Both the position numbers and the translations under genes were made by a program. The notes under the pieces were generated by a model. That model searched no databases. It saw only the letters and a program-made list of their open reading frames with translations, and was not told the DNA's origin. This document shows positions 11,201 through 21,279 of a stretch of DNA of 64,000 nucleotides, piece after piece. This stretch comes from Verrucomicrobiota bacterium (lineage in GTDB: Bacteria > Verrucomicrobiota > Verrucomicrobiia > Opitutales > Opitutaceae): the NCBI GenBank assembly GCA_023416735.1, contig JAEZGX010000013.1, forward strand, positions 1-64,000. The letters run 5' to 3'. Every line of letters starts with the position of its first letter. The first letter of the stretch is position 1.

Positions 11201-14200
11201 TTCGTCATTCACGAGTCCATCCGCCGCGAAGCCGGGATTCGTCACATCCGCATCGCCATAAACCGACGCGCCGCCGTTCGCCGTCACCGTGATGTCCTTC
11301 GGTGACACGACCCACGTCCCATCGTTTCGGACGGTCACGTTGTAGTTTCCGTTCGTCAGCGTGCCGTTCACCGAAAGCGTGTAGTTGCCGGCATTCGTCG
11401 TGTTCGTGATTCCGAAGCTATTCTCCAGCCCGGTCAGCACCGCGACCGTTTCGCCATTCACAAGTCCATCCGCCGTGAAGCCAGGATTCGTCAGATCTGC
11501 ATCGCCATAAACCGACGCGCCGCCGTTCGCCGTCACCGTGATGTCCTTCGGTGACACGACCCACATCCCATCGTTTCGGACGGTGATATTGTAGTTTCCA
11601 TTCGTGAGCGTGCCGCTCACCGAAAGCGCGTAGTTGCCGGCATTCGTCGTGTTCGTGATGCCGAAGCTGTTCTCCAGGCCGGTCAGCACTGCGACCGTTT
11701 CGCCATTCACAAGTCCATCCGCCGCGAAGCCAGGATTCGTCAGATCCGCATCGCCGTAAACCGACCCACCACCATTCGCCGTCACCGTGATATCCTTAGG
11801 CGACACCACCCACGTGCCATCATTACGCGCCGTCACGTGATAGTTTCCGTTCGTGAGCGTGCCGCTCACCGAAAGCGTATGGCTGCCGGCTTTCGTCGTA
11901 TTTGTGATTCCGAAGCTATTCTCCAGCCCGGTCAGCACCGCGACCGTTTCGCCATTCACAAGTCCATCCGCCGCGAAGCCGGGATTCGTCAGATCCGCAT
12001 CGCCGTAAACCGACGCGCCACCGGTCGCCGTCACCGTGATGTTTTTTGGCGACACCACCCACGTCCCATCATGACGCGCCGTGACGTTGTAGTTTCCGTT
12101 CGTGAGCGTGCCGTTCACCGAGAGCGTGTGGCTTCCCGCGTTCGTCGTGTTCGTGATGCCGAAGCTGTTCTCCAAGCCCGTCAGCACCGCGACCGTTTCG
12201 TCATTCACGAGTCCATCCGCCGCGAAGCCGGGATTCGTCAGATCCGCATCACCATAAACCGACGCACCGCCGTTCGCCGTCACGATGATGTCCTTGGGCG
12301 ACACCACCCACGTGCCATCGTTTCGGACCGTCACGTTATAGTTTCCGTTCGTTAGCGTGCCGTTCACCGAAAGCGTGTGGCTGCCGGCATTTGTCGTGTT
12401 CGTGATGCCGAAGCTACTTTCCAGCCCGGTCAGCACCGCCACCGTTTCCCCATTGACCAAACCCTCCGCGGTGAGACCTGGATTCGTGAGTTCTGCGTCG
12501 CCGTAAACCGAAGCACCGCCGGTTGCCGTCACCGTGATGTCCTTCGGCGAAACCACCCATGTGCCATCATTACGCGCGGTCACATTGTAGTTTCCATTCG
12601 TCAGCGTCCCGACCACCGAGAGCGTATAATCGCCGGCGTTTGTCGTTCCGGTGATCGAGGTATCCATCGAAAGTCCGGTCAGCACCGCGGTCGTCTCCCC
12701 ATCCACCAATCCTTCTGCGGTGAAGCCGAAATCGGCGGGAGTGTCTCCATACGTGGACGTGCCGTCTTTCGCGGTGACCGAAACCGTCCGCGGCGTGATC
12801 GTCGCCGCACCGCTCGCCTGGGTCGGCAACACATAATTCGACGCCAAAGTCCCCTCGCCTGCGGCGAAATCATCCTCGCTAAGCATCGCGGTCACCACGC
12901 TCGCGTCCGCCACATTGGCGCTATCATAGGAGCCAGCGGCTTGTGTGACCACGAAGCTTTCGCTTCCTACTAAACCTTCCAATTCGTAATCGCCGGGCTT
13001 CAGCAAGGCCGCCACCGTGCCATCGTAAATTTTGCTCAGCTCGCCGCTGAGCTTCGCCGTCAGCACTTTGGGGGCGATCGTCAGGCTGCCGCCTGCGAAC
13101 ACCAGATCGTAACCTTGCTGGTGCGAATAGAGTCCACTCAACGACAGCGTGTCCGTGTCCATGCTGTAACCGCCCGCATTCGCTCCCTGGGCGATGTAAA
13201 CGCCCGTGCCAAGCACGCCTCCGACTTTCGGTGCGTCGGAGAAAAGGTAATCGCCTGTGTCGAGCGCGTGCGTGGCCGTGCCATCGTAGGTGACCGTCAC
13301 GGTTTTCCCCGTCACGGTGAGCGGAGTGAGAAAAGTCTTCAGCAAGGGCGCCGTTGCGCCTTCGTAGATTCGCCAGGTGTCCTCGCTTCCGCCCACGGAA
13401 TCGATGTCCCAGCCGGCAAAACTCGCCGCGCTCAGCATTTGTGCCGTGGTCAAACCGGCATCTTCGGGGCTGCCGAAACTGGCGGTCTGTCCTGTGGTTT
13501 CCTTGTTCCAGTAACTGTCCGTGACCGAGCCGAGGTCTTCGAAGCCCGACCCGATCAGACCGCCCGTGCTCGCAGAGTCAGCCCCCGTCACGAGTCCGGT
13601 AGCGTAGGTGTGTGTGATATCACCGAAACTGGTTCCGACCAGACCACCTGTGTTTGCGCCGGTCCCCGTCACGCTCGCCGTGGCGTAGCTGCTCTCGATC
13701 AAGCGGGCATTGAAGCCGACCAGGCCGCCGACGTCGCTAATCCCCGTGACCACGCCGCTGGCGTAGGAGAAGCGAATCGTGCCCATATTGAATCCCGTGA
13801 GCCCGCCGACGTTCATCCCATAGTCCCGGCCCGTGACCTCCGCGTCCACGTAGCTCCGTTCGATTGTCCCGCGATTACCGCCTACCAATCCGCCGACACT
13901 CATTGAGCCATCGATCGTCATTCCCGTCACGTAGCTATCTCGGATCGTGCCAAAGCTGGAGCCGGCCAAACCACCCGCCCCTGCGAACTCTCCACCCGTG
14001 ATCCTCCCACCGGTCAGGCCAACGTCGAGAATGCGTCCTTCGTGACCGTTGCCGTCGAAGGGCTCTCCCTCGACCATGCTAAACAATCCTACATCCCACA
14101 TTGAATCGGGCTGGTTGATGACCAAACCCGAAATCACGTGGCCGCGTCCGTCGAACACACCGGAGAATCCAAGATAGTTCTCGGCATCCCATAAGGGAAC

Positions 14201-17200
14201 GAAGCCCGCGCCGTCGTTCCAGTTCTCCGTCCCGCTGGCGTCGATGTCTGCCACCAGCGCATAATCCGCGGTCATGGCCTGCGTCATGACGCCCTGCACG
14301 CCGTAAATATCCACGAGCTGCCAAGGTGCCTCCTCGGTTCCATCGCCACCTTGCACGCGCAGAAACCGACCGCCCTCGAGGCGGAAATCTCCCGTCGTGA
14401 ACTCCGGCAGCGTCGCCGCATTCTGCGTCCAATCGCCGCCCGCCAGAATGAAAGCGCCCGTGTGCAACGAAGCCGTCGCCGTCAACGTGCCCGTGGACGC
14501 CACCCGCAAGGTCCGGTCGGTCAAATCGATCGCCGCGTCGAAATTGAAATGATCTGCCGTCAGGTCGAGGCGCAGCCCGATCCCCGACGTCAGTTCGAGC
14601 GCTCCATCGTTCACCGAATAAAGGAGCCCATCCGCCGTCAGCGCGCCACGCGCCGCGCGGAGTTCCTCGATCAGTTCGCTCAACGTAATCGCGCCGCTGA
14701 CCGCCCTCACCCAGCCCGGGTCCACCACAAAGCCGCCCGTCACTGTCCCTTCGAGTGACAACAGTCGGTTAGCCGCAAACTCTCCGCCACCGTTCACGTA
14801 AATCAATGCGGTCGTTCCGGCCACATAGTCTCCCGCGTAGTCGAAGATAAATCCTCCGCTTGCACCCGTCTGCGTCGTCGCCACCGCCACACCGTCGATC
14901 ACCAAGGTCAGATCCAAACCTGCACCCGCACCGGCCAGCGTGCCCGTCACCGTGTTGCCCAGACTCGGCGGCAAGGTCCAGCGCAGCGGCGGATACTCGC
15001 CAGCACGCACGGACCATATCGACGCGTCGAAACCATCCGGCAATCTGCCACTGCGAAACTCCGCCGTCGTCAACCCATTCGCCGCATCGCTGCCAGCGCT
15101 CGTCGTCCGCCCGGTCGTTTCCCGATCCCAGTAGCTGTTCGATATCGTTCCACCTGTCGCGTTGCGACCGACCAATCCACCCAACTCGCTCGTCCCGGTC
15201 ACCGCTCCGGTCGCGTAGATCTGCTCAATCGTTCCGTAATTCGAACCCACCAGTCCGCCGACCCGACTCACACCTTTCACGGCACCCATCGCGTAGCTGT
15301 GCGAGAGGATGCTGGTTTCACTATTGTAGCCTACCAAACCGCCCACGTCGTCACCTGTCGCGGTGACCGATCCTTCCGCGATGCTGCGGCGAATCGTTCC
15401 CCAAGCATTTTCTCCGACCAAGCCACCGATGCTGTTCACACCTTCGACATCGCCAGTCGCACGACTCTCCTCGATCGCCCCGCCGAGGCGGTTGTATCCA
15501 GCGAGACCGCCCGCGTAACCGTAGCCCGTGGCCACCACATCACCGTTGGCCTCACTGCGCACGATCGATCCATCCTGCCCATTTTCTCCGGTCAACCCGC
15601 CGACATACGACGCGCCTGTCACCGAAACGGAAGCCACACTCTCCACGATCTCGCCCCAGTTGCCGGCGACCAATCCGCCCGCGCTGCCGAGACTCCTCAC
15701 CTGGCCGTTGCGCACCTCCACCCGCTCGATCGTGCCTCGATTAAATCCCGCCAGTGCTCCCACCGAACTCGCACCACGCACGTCCACGTCGGTGAGAATC
15801 AGATCCTCCACCCGACCTTCATCTCCGATAAAGCTAAACAAACCCACGTCCGACTTATCCGTATCGATCGTCAGATTCGAAAGGGTATGCCCCGCTCCAT
15901 CGAAGCGGCCTTGGAAAGGCACATTGCCGACCCGATCGCCGATAGGATTGAATCCCGCACCGTCATTCCAATTCGCCGCGCTGCTCGCATCGATGTCATT
16001 GCCGAGAACGTAGTGCTTCGCATTCGAAGAACCGGCCGCGACTCCCTGCAGGCCGTAAACATCGACCAGCTTCCACGGCGAGCCCTCGGATCCGTCGCCA
16101 CCCGCCACGCGAAGGAAATTTCCTCGCGCGATTTGAAAATCTTCCACCGCGAACTCCGGCAGCTCCACCTTGTTCTGCACCCACCGGCCGCCACCGTCCA
16201 AGATGAACGTCCCCGCCTTCAGCGCCGAATCGGCGGCATACTCCGTCCAGCCCGTCAGGTGCAATGCATGCCCCGCCAGATCCAATTCCGTGTCGAAGGT
16301 CACATAGAAAGCGGTCGTTTCCAGTCGCAGTCCGATGCCGTCCGCGAGCACCGGCTTGTCTCCATCAAACGAATACAACAGTCCATCGCCGATCAGCCCC
16401 CCGATCGCGGTCTGCATTTCTTCGAGCAATGCACTGAGCGTCGTCGCCCGGCTCGTTACCCAGACCCAATCCGCCAGCAATCCCACATTCGTCGTCAGCC
16501 AGCCTTGCAGCGGCACCACCCGGTTCGCCCCGTGGCTTCCTCCGTCCGTCACATACACCAGCGCCGGCGCGTTCTCCGTCACGGTTCCCTCGAAGCCAAA
16601 ACTGAAAACCCCGCCTGCACCCGTCGTGGTCGTCGCCACAATCTGCCCGTCAATCGCGAGCGTGAGTTCCACGCCTTCTCCGACGCCGGCATACGTGCCG
16701 GTCACCAGATTCGCCGCTCCCGCCGGCGCACCGCCTTTCAAGATCGGATACACCCCCGCCGTCACGTCCCACACTTCGGGATCGAAACCGGTCGGCAGTG
16801 CTCCGCTCTGCAGTTCCGCCGTCGTCAAACCCGTGCCGGCGGCGCTCGTTTCGCGACCCGTGGTTTCCTTATCCCAATAACTCTGATCCGTCGTCCCGAC
16901 CGAGGGGAGGCTGTAGCCCACCAAACCTCCAACCCAGACGCCGGTCCCTGTGACCGCTCCCGTCGCGTAGCTCTCGCTGATCGCTCCGGAATGATAACCG
17001 ACCAGGCCTCCCACATTAGTCCCCTCCGCGCTGACATCGCCTCTCGCATAGCTTTGCCGGATCGCTCCCGTATTCATTCCCGCGATACCTCCGGCCGAAT
17101 CCGCTGTAACGCTCACGTCGCCCGTCGCGTAGCTCTGACGAATCGCGGCATCGTCCGTGTTCCAGCCGACCAACCCGCCGGCGATTCCGACGCCGCTCAC

Positions 17201-20200
17201 CGCGCCGCTGGCATGACTCTCGACAATCTCGCCCACGTTGTAGCCGACCAACCCACCCAGCCGCTCCTCTCCTTGCACCGTGCCGCTCGCCTCGCTCCGG
17301 CGAATGCTTCCGTAGTTCGCCGCAACCAGCCCCCCCGCGTAATCGCCCACGGCGATTACGCTGCCACGCGCGAAACTGTCCTCGATCTCGCCGTAATTCC
17401 ATCCCACCAATCCGCCCACGGAATCTCCGGTCACATCCCCTCCGGCATAACTCGAGGTGATTGTGCCTGAATTCGCCTGCCATCCCACCAAACCGCCCGC
17501 ATAAACCCTCCCCGCCACGACAGCCACGGAATAACTGTCGTCGATCACACCGCGGTTGTCCCCCACCAATCCGCCCACGCGAGCGTCCGCGCCAGTCACG
17601 GTGCCCGTCGAATGACTGCCAACAATGTCTCCTGAGTTATAGCCTGCGACACCGCCCACGTCCGCACCATCGCCTGTCACCGAGCCATGCACGTAGCTCC
17701 CTTCGACCGTGCCCTTGTCATTCCAACCGATCAGGCCGCCCGTGCTGCTCCCGCCTCGCACCGACACGTCCACCAATCCCAGATCCCGCACCGTCCCCGT
17801 GAGCGATTTGAACAAACCGATATTACTCGTCCCCGGCTGCTCGATGGTCAGCCCTGCGATCCGGTGACCGCCGCCGTCAAAGTTCCCGCTGAAAGACAAC
17901 GCGCCGCCGATCGGCGCAAACCCCGCCCCGTCGTTCCAACCTGCCGTGCCGCTCGCATCGATGTCCGCCGCCAACGCGTAATGCGAGGTAAGTCCCACCG
18001 AGGTGATGCCCTGCAAACCGTAGATATCCGCCAGCAAATACGGCGAAGCCTCCGATCCATCGCCACCGGTCACCCGCAGAAAGCGCCCGCCTTCCAAACG
18101 GAAATCTTCCGCCGCAAACGCCGGCAGTGTCGCTGCATTCTGCGTCCATTGGCCCCGCTCGAAGATAAAGGTGCCAAAGTTCATCTCGCCGGTCGCGGTG
18201 AACACGCCGAACCCGGTCGTCGTGCTTAATCGCATCGTGCGCCCGGTTAGATCCAGCGCCGTGTTGAAATCGAAGTTTGTCGCCGACAGGTCTAGTCGCA
18301 AACCGATCCCCTCGCTCAACCCGAGCGATCCGCCCTCCAACGAGAAAAGAATCCCGTCGTTCGTCAGACTGCCCAACGTGTTGCCCCAATCGGTCAGCAG
18401 CGCGGTCAGCGTCGAGGCTCCGCTCGTTACCCACATCCATCCTTTCTCCAACTCGATCCCGCCCATCAGCGACGAATGCAGCGGCACCAAACGATTCGCC
18501 CCGGACGCCCCTCCCTCCGACACAAACACCAGCGCCGTCGCTCCCTGAGCAAAGTTCCCCTCGTATTCGAAACGAAACGCTCCGTCCGCGTCCGTCGTCG
18601 TCGAAGCGACCTTCGTGCCGCCGATCACCAAATCCAATGCCACCCCCGCCCCCGCGTCCGCCAACGCGCCCGACAACGTGTTGTCCGGCTCCACCGGCAG
18701 GATCGCCTTGAACACCGGATATCGCCCCGCCGACGCCTCCCAAAACCGTTCATCGAACTCCGCCGGCAACGTGCCGTTCTGAAAATCCGCCGTGGTCAGC
18801 CCAATCGCTCCCGATCCCACCGCGCCGCCCTCCGCCGTTTTGTCCGCATCCCAATAGCTCCGGGTCACGGTGAATCCCGTGTTCGCCCGCCCCACCAGAC
18901 CGCCGACCGAGGTCCCTCCCGTCATCACGCCCGTCGCATAGGATTGGTCCACGCCGCCGAGTTCGCCGCTAAAACCCACCAATCCGCCAATCATACTCCC
19001 GCTGCCAGAGACGTCGCCCGTCGCGTAGCTCTGGCCGATCCGACTGGAATTGGCACCGACCAAACCGCCCATTCGATCCCCGCTACCAGAGACGTCGCCG
19101 CTCGCATAACTCTGGCTGATGCGACCGATATTATTTCCCACCAAACCGCCGATATAGCCATTCTCACCTTCGACGTTCCCGGTCGCGTGACTCTGGCTGA
19201 TCCGGCCCGAACTCTGTCCAGCCAAACCGCCGACGAAGTAACTCTTACCACTCACATTACCCTCGGCATGGCTGCCACGAATCGTGCCGCTGTTGTCGCC
19301 TACGAGACCGCCCGCATAAGTCTCCGTGGCCGTCACCACCCCGGTCGCATAACTGTTCTCGACCGTGCTCGTCCCCGCATTATCGCCCACGAGTCCACCG
19401 ATCGCCCTCGTGCCGCTCACCGCGCCCGTCGCAAAACTCTCGCGGATCGCACTGACGTTGCTGAATCCCACCAAGCCACCGGCATACGACCCGCCCGTCA
19501 CGACGCCCGTCGCAGAGCTTTCGCTGACCGAGCCTTCTTGGACAAATCCCACCAAACCTCCGACGTTACTTTCTCCAAACACACTGCCGCTCGCGTGACT
19601 CCGCTCGACCATTCCGGAATTCCGGCCCGCCAGCATGCCCACCGAGCTTTTGCCTGTCACGCTGCCCCCGGCCAGGGTCACGTCGCTGATCTGCCCAGAC
19701 GGCCCTACCGCACCGAACAAGCCTGCATAATTGGTGGTGGGCCGATTGATGGTTAATCCGCTGATCGCGTGCCCCTGTCCATCGAACACGCCTTCGAAAC
19801 GCCGGCTCGAGGTCAGCGGATCGCTGCCCAACGGCGCAAAGCCTTCTCCGTCGCCCCACTCCGAGGTCTCACTCGCATCGATATTTCCACTGAGCGCGTA
19901 ATTCCCGCGCAGGTTCGTGGCGATCGCCTGCAGGTCATCCACGTCATGCACCCACATGTAAGCGGTGAACTTGCCGCCACCGGACACCGTCACATTCGAA
20001 GCATAGTTCGTGGGCCCGGCGTAATTCGTCGGATTATAAAAAATCTTCACGTCGCCCCCGCCCGTATTCGTCACCTTGATACCGGGATCGAACAGCACCG
20101 TGCCTGCACCGGACCGGTCGATGTCGGCCTTCAGGCTTAGATCGCCGGTCCCGTTCGCCGCGACATTCGCCGCCACGGTGATGTTGTTGTCAGCCTCCAC

Positions 20201-21229
20201 GGTCACATCGGTGCCGGCATTCACGCTCGTCACGATCGTCGTCGCCGCCGCTGCGTCGATGGTCACGTCCGTGGGATCGATCAACCATCGCCCGCCTTCG
20301 CCCGTGCGAATCGCGCCTGCCAACTCCACCGTTTCTCCACTCGTTTCGATAAACCCGCCACCGCCGCCCGCGTCGCTGGCCGCAAGTTCCCCCGTATTGC
20401 TGGCGCGTCCCGCCAATCCATCTGTCGTTCCCGCCACCAGCCAGATTTGGCCGTCGCGCGTCGCCGTGCCGTTCGCACGCACCACGCCCGTATTGTTGAT
20501 CGCCAGCGCATACGGATTTCCTCCCGCTGCCTTCAACTCCGCCGTCGCAGCGGCCATTTCACCCGTATTCACCACGTCGCCCGGCAGCGTGCCGGCGCGC
20601 ACAAACACGCGTTGATCGCCGCCCGTCGTGATCAACACTTCCGAGCCCGCGGCCAGACCCACCGTTCCGCTCTCCGCTGACAGCGTGCCGCGATTCTCCA
20701 CTTTCCGCGCGATGAGAAAGATATCCCCGCCCTGCACGTCGATGGCTCCCAGATTCTGCACAGCGGCCGTCGAGTCGCCGGCAAACACCATCTCACCGCC
20801 CGCAAGGAACTGCTCGTTCGCGACATTCAACGTCGAGGCCAGAAAGCCCGCCGCATCGACCCGCGCCTCGCGCCCGATCAGCACACCGTTGGGATTGATC
20901 AAAAACACCTGACCATTCGCTTCGAGGCTCCCGAGCAGCGACGAGGCATTCCCTCCGAGCACGCGATTCAAGGTCGCACTCGCGGCATCCGGTTGGACAA
21001 ACCGCACCAGCTCCCCCGCTCCGATCGAGAAATCGTCCCAGTGCAAGATCGCCCGCGCCGTCGCTTGCTGAATCGTCAGCGTGCCCGCGCCACCCGAGAT
21101 CTCCGCCGCCCCCGCCACCACGGCGCCGCCGGTGGGGTTCGCTTTAGAGGTCGCCGCAACGGCAGCCGAAAACATCACCGCACGCGCAAGCGCGCGCGCA
21201 AAAACAGAAAACCGAAGCGTGGACCGCAT
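8243..21229 (-). CDS. Giant TpsA-type surface adhesin with GLUG arrays and MBG/YDG repeats
   Basis: This 4328-residue secreted protein is predicted to form a long surface fibre. Residues 1-30 are a signal peptide. Residues ~31-330 are the TPS (haemagglutination activity) domain with the diagnostic NPNGVLIG. Residues ~450-2600 hold four GLUG-type arrays (repeated GGLVG-N-GTI-SYATG motifs), each introduced by an AGF.P.G....FDG.GH.I.GL segment and ending in a SYWD/SYWN motif, with three homologous linkers (e.g. NTLSGALADAGAGVALDL) between arrays. Residues ~2620-2810 hold two YDG-type domains. Residues 2815-4140 hold 16 tandem MBG-like units, then one degenerate unit and a charged C-terminal tail (ending YSEFLDQEAAR). 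The gene lies in an apparent luxR-tpsA-tpsB operon. The ligand is unknown; 'MBG' is a family name, not proof of mucin binding. Confidence 0.93.
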   Translation of the reverse strand: MRSTLRFSVFARALARAVMFSAAVAATSKANPTGGAVVAGAAEISGGAGTLTIQQATARAILHWDDFSIGAGELVRFVQPDAASATLNRVLGGNASSLLGSLEANGQVFLINPNGVLIGREARVDAAGFLASTLNVANEQFLAGGEMVFAGDSTAAVQNLGAIDVQGGDIFLIARKVENRGTLSAESGTVGLAAGSEVLITTGGDQRVFVRAGTLPGDVVNTGEMAAATAELKAAGGNPYALAINNTGVVRANGTATRDGQIWLVAGTTDGLAGRASNTGELAASDAGGGGGFIETSGETVELAGAIRTGEGGRWLIDPTDVTIDAAAATTIVTSVNAGTDVTVEADNNITVAANVAANGTGDLSLKADIDRSGAGTVLFDPGIKVTNTGGGDVKIFYNPTNYAGPTNYASNVTVSGGGKFTAYMWVHDVDDLQAIATNLRGNYALSGNIDASETSEWGDGEGFAPLGSDPLTSSRRFEGVFDGQGHAISGLTINRPTTNYAGLFGAVGPSGQISDVTLAGGSVTGKSSVGMLAGRNSGMVERSHASGSVFGESNVGGLVGFVQEGSVSESSATGVVTGGSYAGGLVGFSNVSAIRESFATGAVSGTRAIGGLVGDNAGTSTVENSYATGVVTATETYAGGLVGDNSGTIRGSHAEGNVSGKSYFVGGLAGQSSGRISQSHATGNVEGENGYIGGLVGNNIGRISQSYASGDVSGSGDRMGGLVGANSSRIGQSYATGDVSGSGSMIGGLVGFSGELGGVDQSYATGVMTGGTSVGGLVGRANTGFTVTRSYWDADKTAEGGAVGSGAIGLTTADFQNGTLPAEFDERFWEASAGRYPVFKAILPVEPDNTLSGALADAGAGVALDLVIGGTKVASTTTDADGAFRFEYEGNFAQGATALVFVSEGGASGANRLVPLHSSLMGGIELEKGWMWVTSGASTLTALLTDWGNTLGSLTNDGILFSLEGGSLGLSEGIGLRLDLSATNFDFNTALDLTGRTMRLSTTTGFGVFTATGEMNFGTFIFERGQWTQNAATLPAFAAEDFRLEGGRFLRVTGGDGSEASPYLLADIYGLQGITSVGLTSHYALAADIDASGTAGWNDGAGFAPIGGALSFSGNFDGGGHRIAGLTIEQPGTSNIGLFKSLTGTVRDLGLVDVSVRGGSSTGGLIGWNDKGTVEGSYVHGSVTGDGADVGGVAGYNSGDIVGSHSTGTVTGADARVGGLVGDNRGVIDDSYSVAVVAGRVYAGGLVGWQANSGTITSSYAGGDVTGDSVGGLVGWNYGEIEDSFARGSVIAVGDYAGGLVAANYGSIRRSEASGTVQGEERLGGLVGYNVGEIVESHASGAVSGVGIAGGLVGWNTDDAAIRQSYATGDVSVTADSAGGIAGMNTGAIRQSYARGDVSAEGTNVGGLVGYHSGAISESYATGAVTGTGVWVGGLVGYSLPSVGTTDQSYWDKETTGRETSAAGTGLTTAELQSGALPTGFDPEVWDVTAGVYPILKGGAPAGAANLVTGTYAGVGEGVELTLAIDGQIVATTTTGAGGVFSFGFEGTVTENAPALVYVTDGGSHGANRVVPLQGWLTTNVGLLADWVWVTSRATTLSALLEEMQTAIGGLIGDGLLYSFDGDKPVLADGIGLRLETTAFYVTFDTELDLAGHALHLTGWTEYAADSALKAGTFILDGGGRWVQNKVELPEFAVEDFQIARGNFLRVAGGDGSEGSPWKLVDVYGLQGVAAGSSNAKHYVLGNDIDASSAANWNDGAGFNPIGDRVGNVPFQGRFDGAGHTLSNLTIDTDKSDVGLFSFIGDEGRVEDLILTDVDVRGASSVGALAGFNRGTIERVEVRNGQVRSLGSAGGLVAGNWGEIVESVASVSVTGASYVGGLTGENGQDGSIVRSEANGDVVATGYGYAGGLAGYNRLGGAIEESRATGDVEGVNSIGGLVGENAWGTIRRSIAEGSVTATGDDVGGLVGYNSETSILSHSYAMGAVKGVSRVGGLVGSNYGTIEQIYATGAVTGTSELGGLVGRNATGGTISNSYWDRETTGRTTSAGSDAANGLTTAEFRSGRLPDGFDASIWSVRAGEYPPLRWTLPPSLGNTVTGTLAGAGAGLDLTLVIDGVAVATTQTGASGGFIFDYAGDYVAGTTALIYVNGGGEFAANRLLSLEGTVTGGFVVDPGWVRAVSGAITLSELIEELRAARGALTADGLLYSVNDGALELTSGIGLRLDLTADHFNFDAAIDLTDRTLRVASTGTLTATASLHTGAFILAGGDWTQNAATLPEFTTGDFRLEGGRFLRVQGGDGTEEAPWQLVDIYGVQGVMTQAMTADYALVADIDASGTENWNDGAGFVPLWDAENYLGFSGVFDGRGHVISGLVINQPDSMWDVGLFSMVEGEPFDGNGHEGRILDVGLTGGRITGGEFAGAGGLAGSSFGTIRDSYVTGMTIDGSMSVGGLVGGNRGTIERSYVDAEVTGRDYGMNVGGLTGFNMGTIRFSYASGVVTGISDVGGLVGFNARLIESSYATASVTGTGANTGGLVGTSFGDITHTYATGLVTGADSASTGGLIGSGFEDLGSVTDSYWNKETTGQTASFGSPEDAGLTTAQMLSAASFAGWDIDSVGGSEDTWRIYEGATAPLLKTFLTPLTVTGKTVTVTYDGTATHALDTGDYLFSDAPKVGGVLGTGVYIAQGANAGGYSMDTDTLSLSGLYSHQQGYDLVFAGGSLTIAPKVLTAKLSGELSKIYDGTVAALLKPGDYELEGLVGSESFVVTQAAGSYDSANVADASVVTAMLSEDDFAAGEGTLASNYVLPTQASGAATITPRTVSVTAKDGTSTYGDTPADFGFTAEGLVDGETTAVLTGLSMDTSITGTTNAGDYTLSVVGTLTNGNYNVTARNDGTWVVSPKDITVTATGGASVYGDAELTNPGLTAEGLVNGETVAVLTGLESSFGITNTTNAGSHTLSVNGTLTNGNYNVTVRNDGTWVVSPKDIIVTANGGASVYGDADLTNPGFAADGLVNDETVAVLTGLENSFGITNTTNAGSHTLSVNGTLTNGNYNVTARHDGTWVVSPKNITVTATGGASVYGDADLTNPGFAADGLVNGETVAVLTGLENSFGITNTTKAGSHTLSVSGTLTNGNYHVTARNDGTWVVSPKDITVTANGGGSVYGDADLTNPGFAADGLVNGETVAVLTGLENSFGITNTTNAGNYALSVSGTLTNGNYNITVRNDGMWVVSPKDITVTANGGASVYGDADLTNPGFTADGLVNGETVAVLTGLENSFGITNTTNAGNYTLSVNGTLTNGNYNVTVRNDGTWVVSPKDITVTANGGASVYGDADVTNPGFAADGLVNDETVAVLTGLENSFGITNTTNAGNHTLSVNGTLTNGNYNVTARHDGTWVVSPKDITVTATGGASVYGDADLTNPGFAADGLVNGETVAVLTGLENSFGITNTTNAGNYTLSVNGTLTNGNYNVTVRNDGAWVVSPKDIIVTANGGASVYGDADLTNPGFTADGLVNGETVAVLTGLENSFGITNTTNAGSHTLAVSGTLTNGNYTVTARNDGTWVVSPKDIIVTANGGASVYGDADLTNPGFAADGLVNGETVAVLTGLENSFGITNTTNAGSHTLSVNGTLTNGNYNVTTRNDGTWVVSPKDIIVTASGGASVYGDADLTNPGFVADGLVNGETVAVLTGLENSFGITNTTNAGSHTLSVSGTLTNGNYNVTVRNDGTWVVSPKDITVTANGGASVYGDADVANPGFTADGLVNGETVAVLAGLENSFGITNTTNAGSHTLSVSGTLTNGNYNVTARNDGTWVVSPKDITVTAGAGSSVYGEAPAGVGLTADGLVNGETTAVLTGLSTDTPITATTNAGSYTLSVVGTLTNGNYNVTARHDGTWVVSPKEITVAAKGGASVYGDSGMSNPGFTADGLVNGETVAVLTGLENSFGITNTTNAGSHTLSVTGTLTNGNYKITTRQDGTWVVSPKDITVTANGGASVYGDSALTNPGFTADGLVNGETVAVLTGLENSFGITNTTNAGNHTLAVTGTLTNGNYNVVVRNDGTWVVSPRDITVTANGGTSVYGDVGVANPGFTADGLVNGETVAVLTGLENSFGITNTTNAGSYTLSVNGTLTNGNYKITTRQDGTWVVSPKDLIVTVDDVERGYNQPNPEFTARFDGLVNDDSADVVEGLVFSTPATIESPVGEYVVAASGGSARNYTLHYVDGQLTITRSGIEVDGTIAPVVDVDGAPAVSDNHAVVERGGRRTLVPLISENEGEGRSVEDAVTAELSRPPVPVFEPPEPSSAPSEEGVFRSDEEFVGEDGVLAQTTYSEFLDQEAAR
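8810..12787 (-). repeat. 16-unit tandem repeat (period 249 nt) inside the adhesin gene
   Basis: Sixteen consecutive units each encode ~83 residues running from D-I-T-V-T through SVYGDADLTNPGF, DGLVNGETVAVLTGL, TNAGSHTLSV and GTLTNGNYNV to WVVSPK. Fourteen units are 249 nt long. The first (12542-12787) and thirteenth (9557-9802) are 246 nt and share a variant core (TTAVLTGLS.DT.IT). Most units differ at only a few residues, and specific variants recur (NDETV plus RHDG in units 3 and 7; YKITTRQDG in units 14 and 16), indicating segmental duplication or gene conversion. A divergent seventeenth unit (DLIVTVDDVERGYN...) follows towards the C-terminus. Confidence 0.95.
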
Positions 21230-21279
21230 TCTCCCAGTCTATTCGTCTGGTGGGAACCCCGACACTCTACTTTAGGAGG

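Noticed and set aside
8810..12787. CRISPR-like regular repeats
   Set aside because: The 249-nt period is in frame and encodes near-identical protein units with no unique spacers, so it is a protein repeat.
15299..17470. Long plus-strand frame inside the adhesin gene
   Set aside because: Its Arg/His/Pro-rich content is the reverse-strand shadow of the GLUG-encoding DNA; the minus-strand adhesin is unmistakable.
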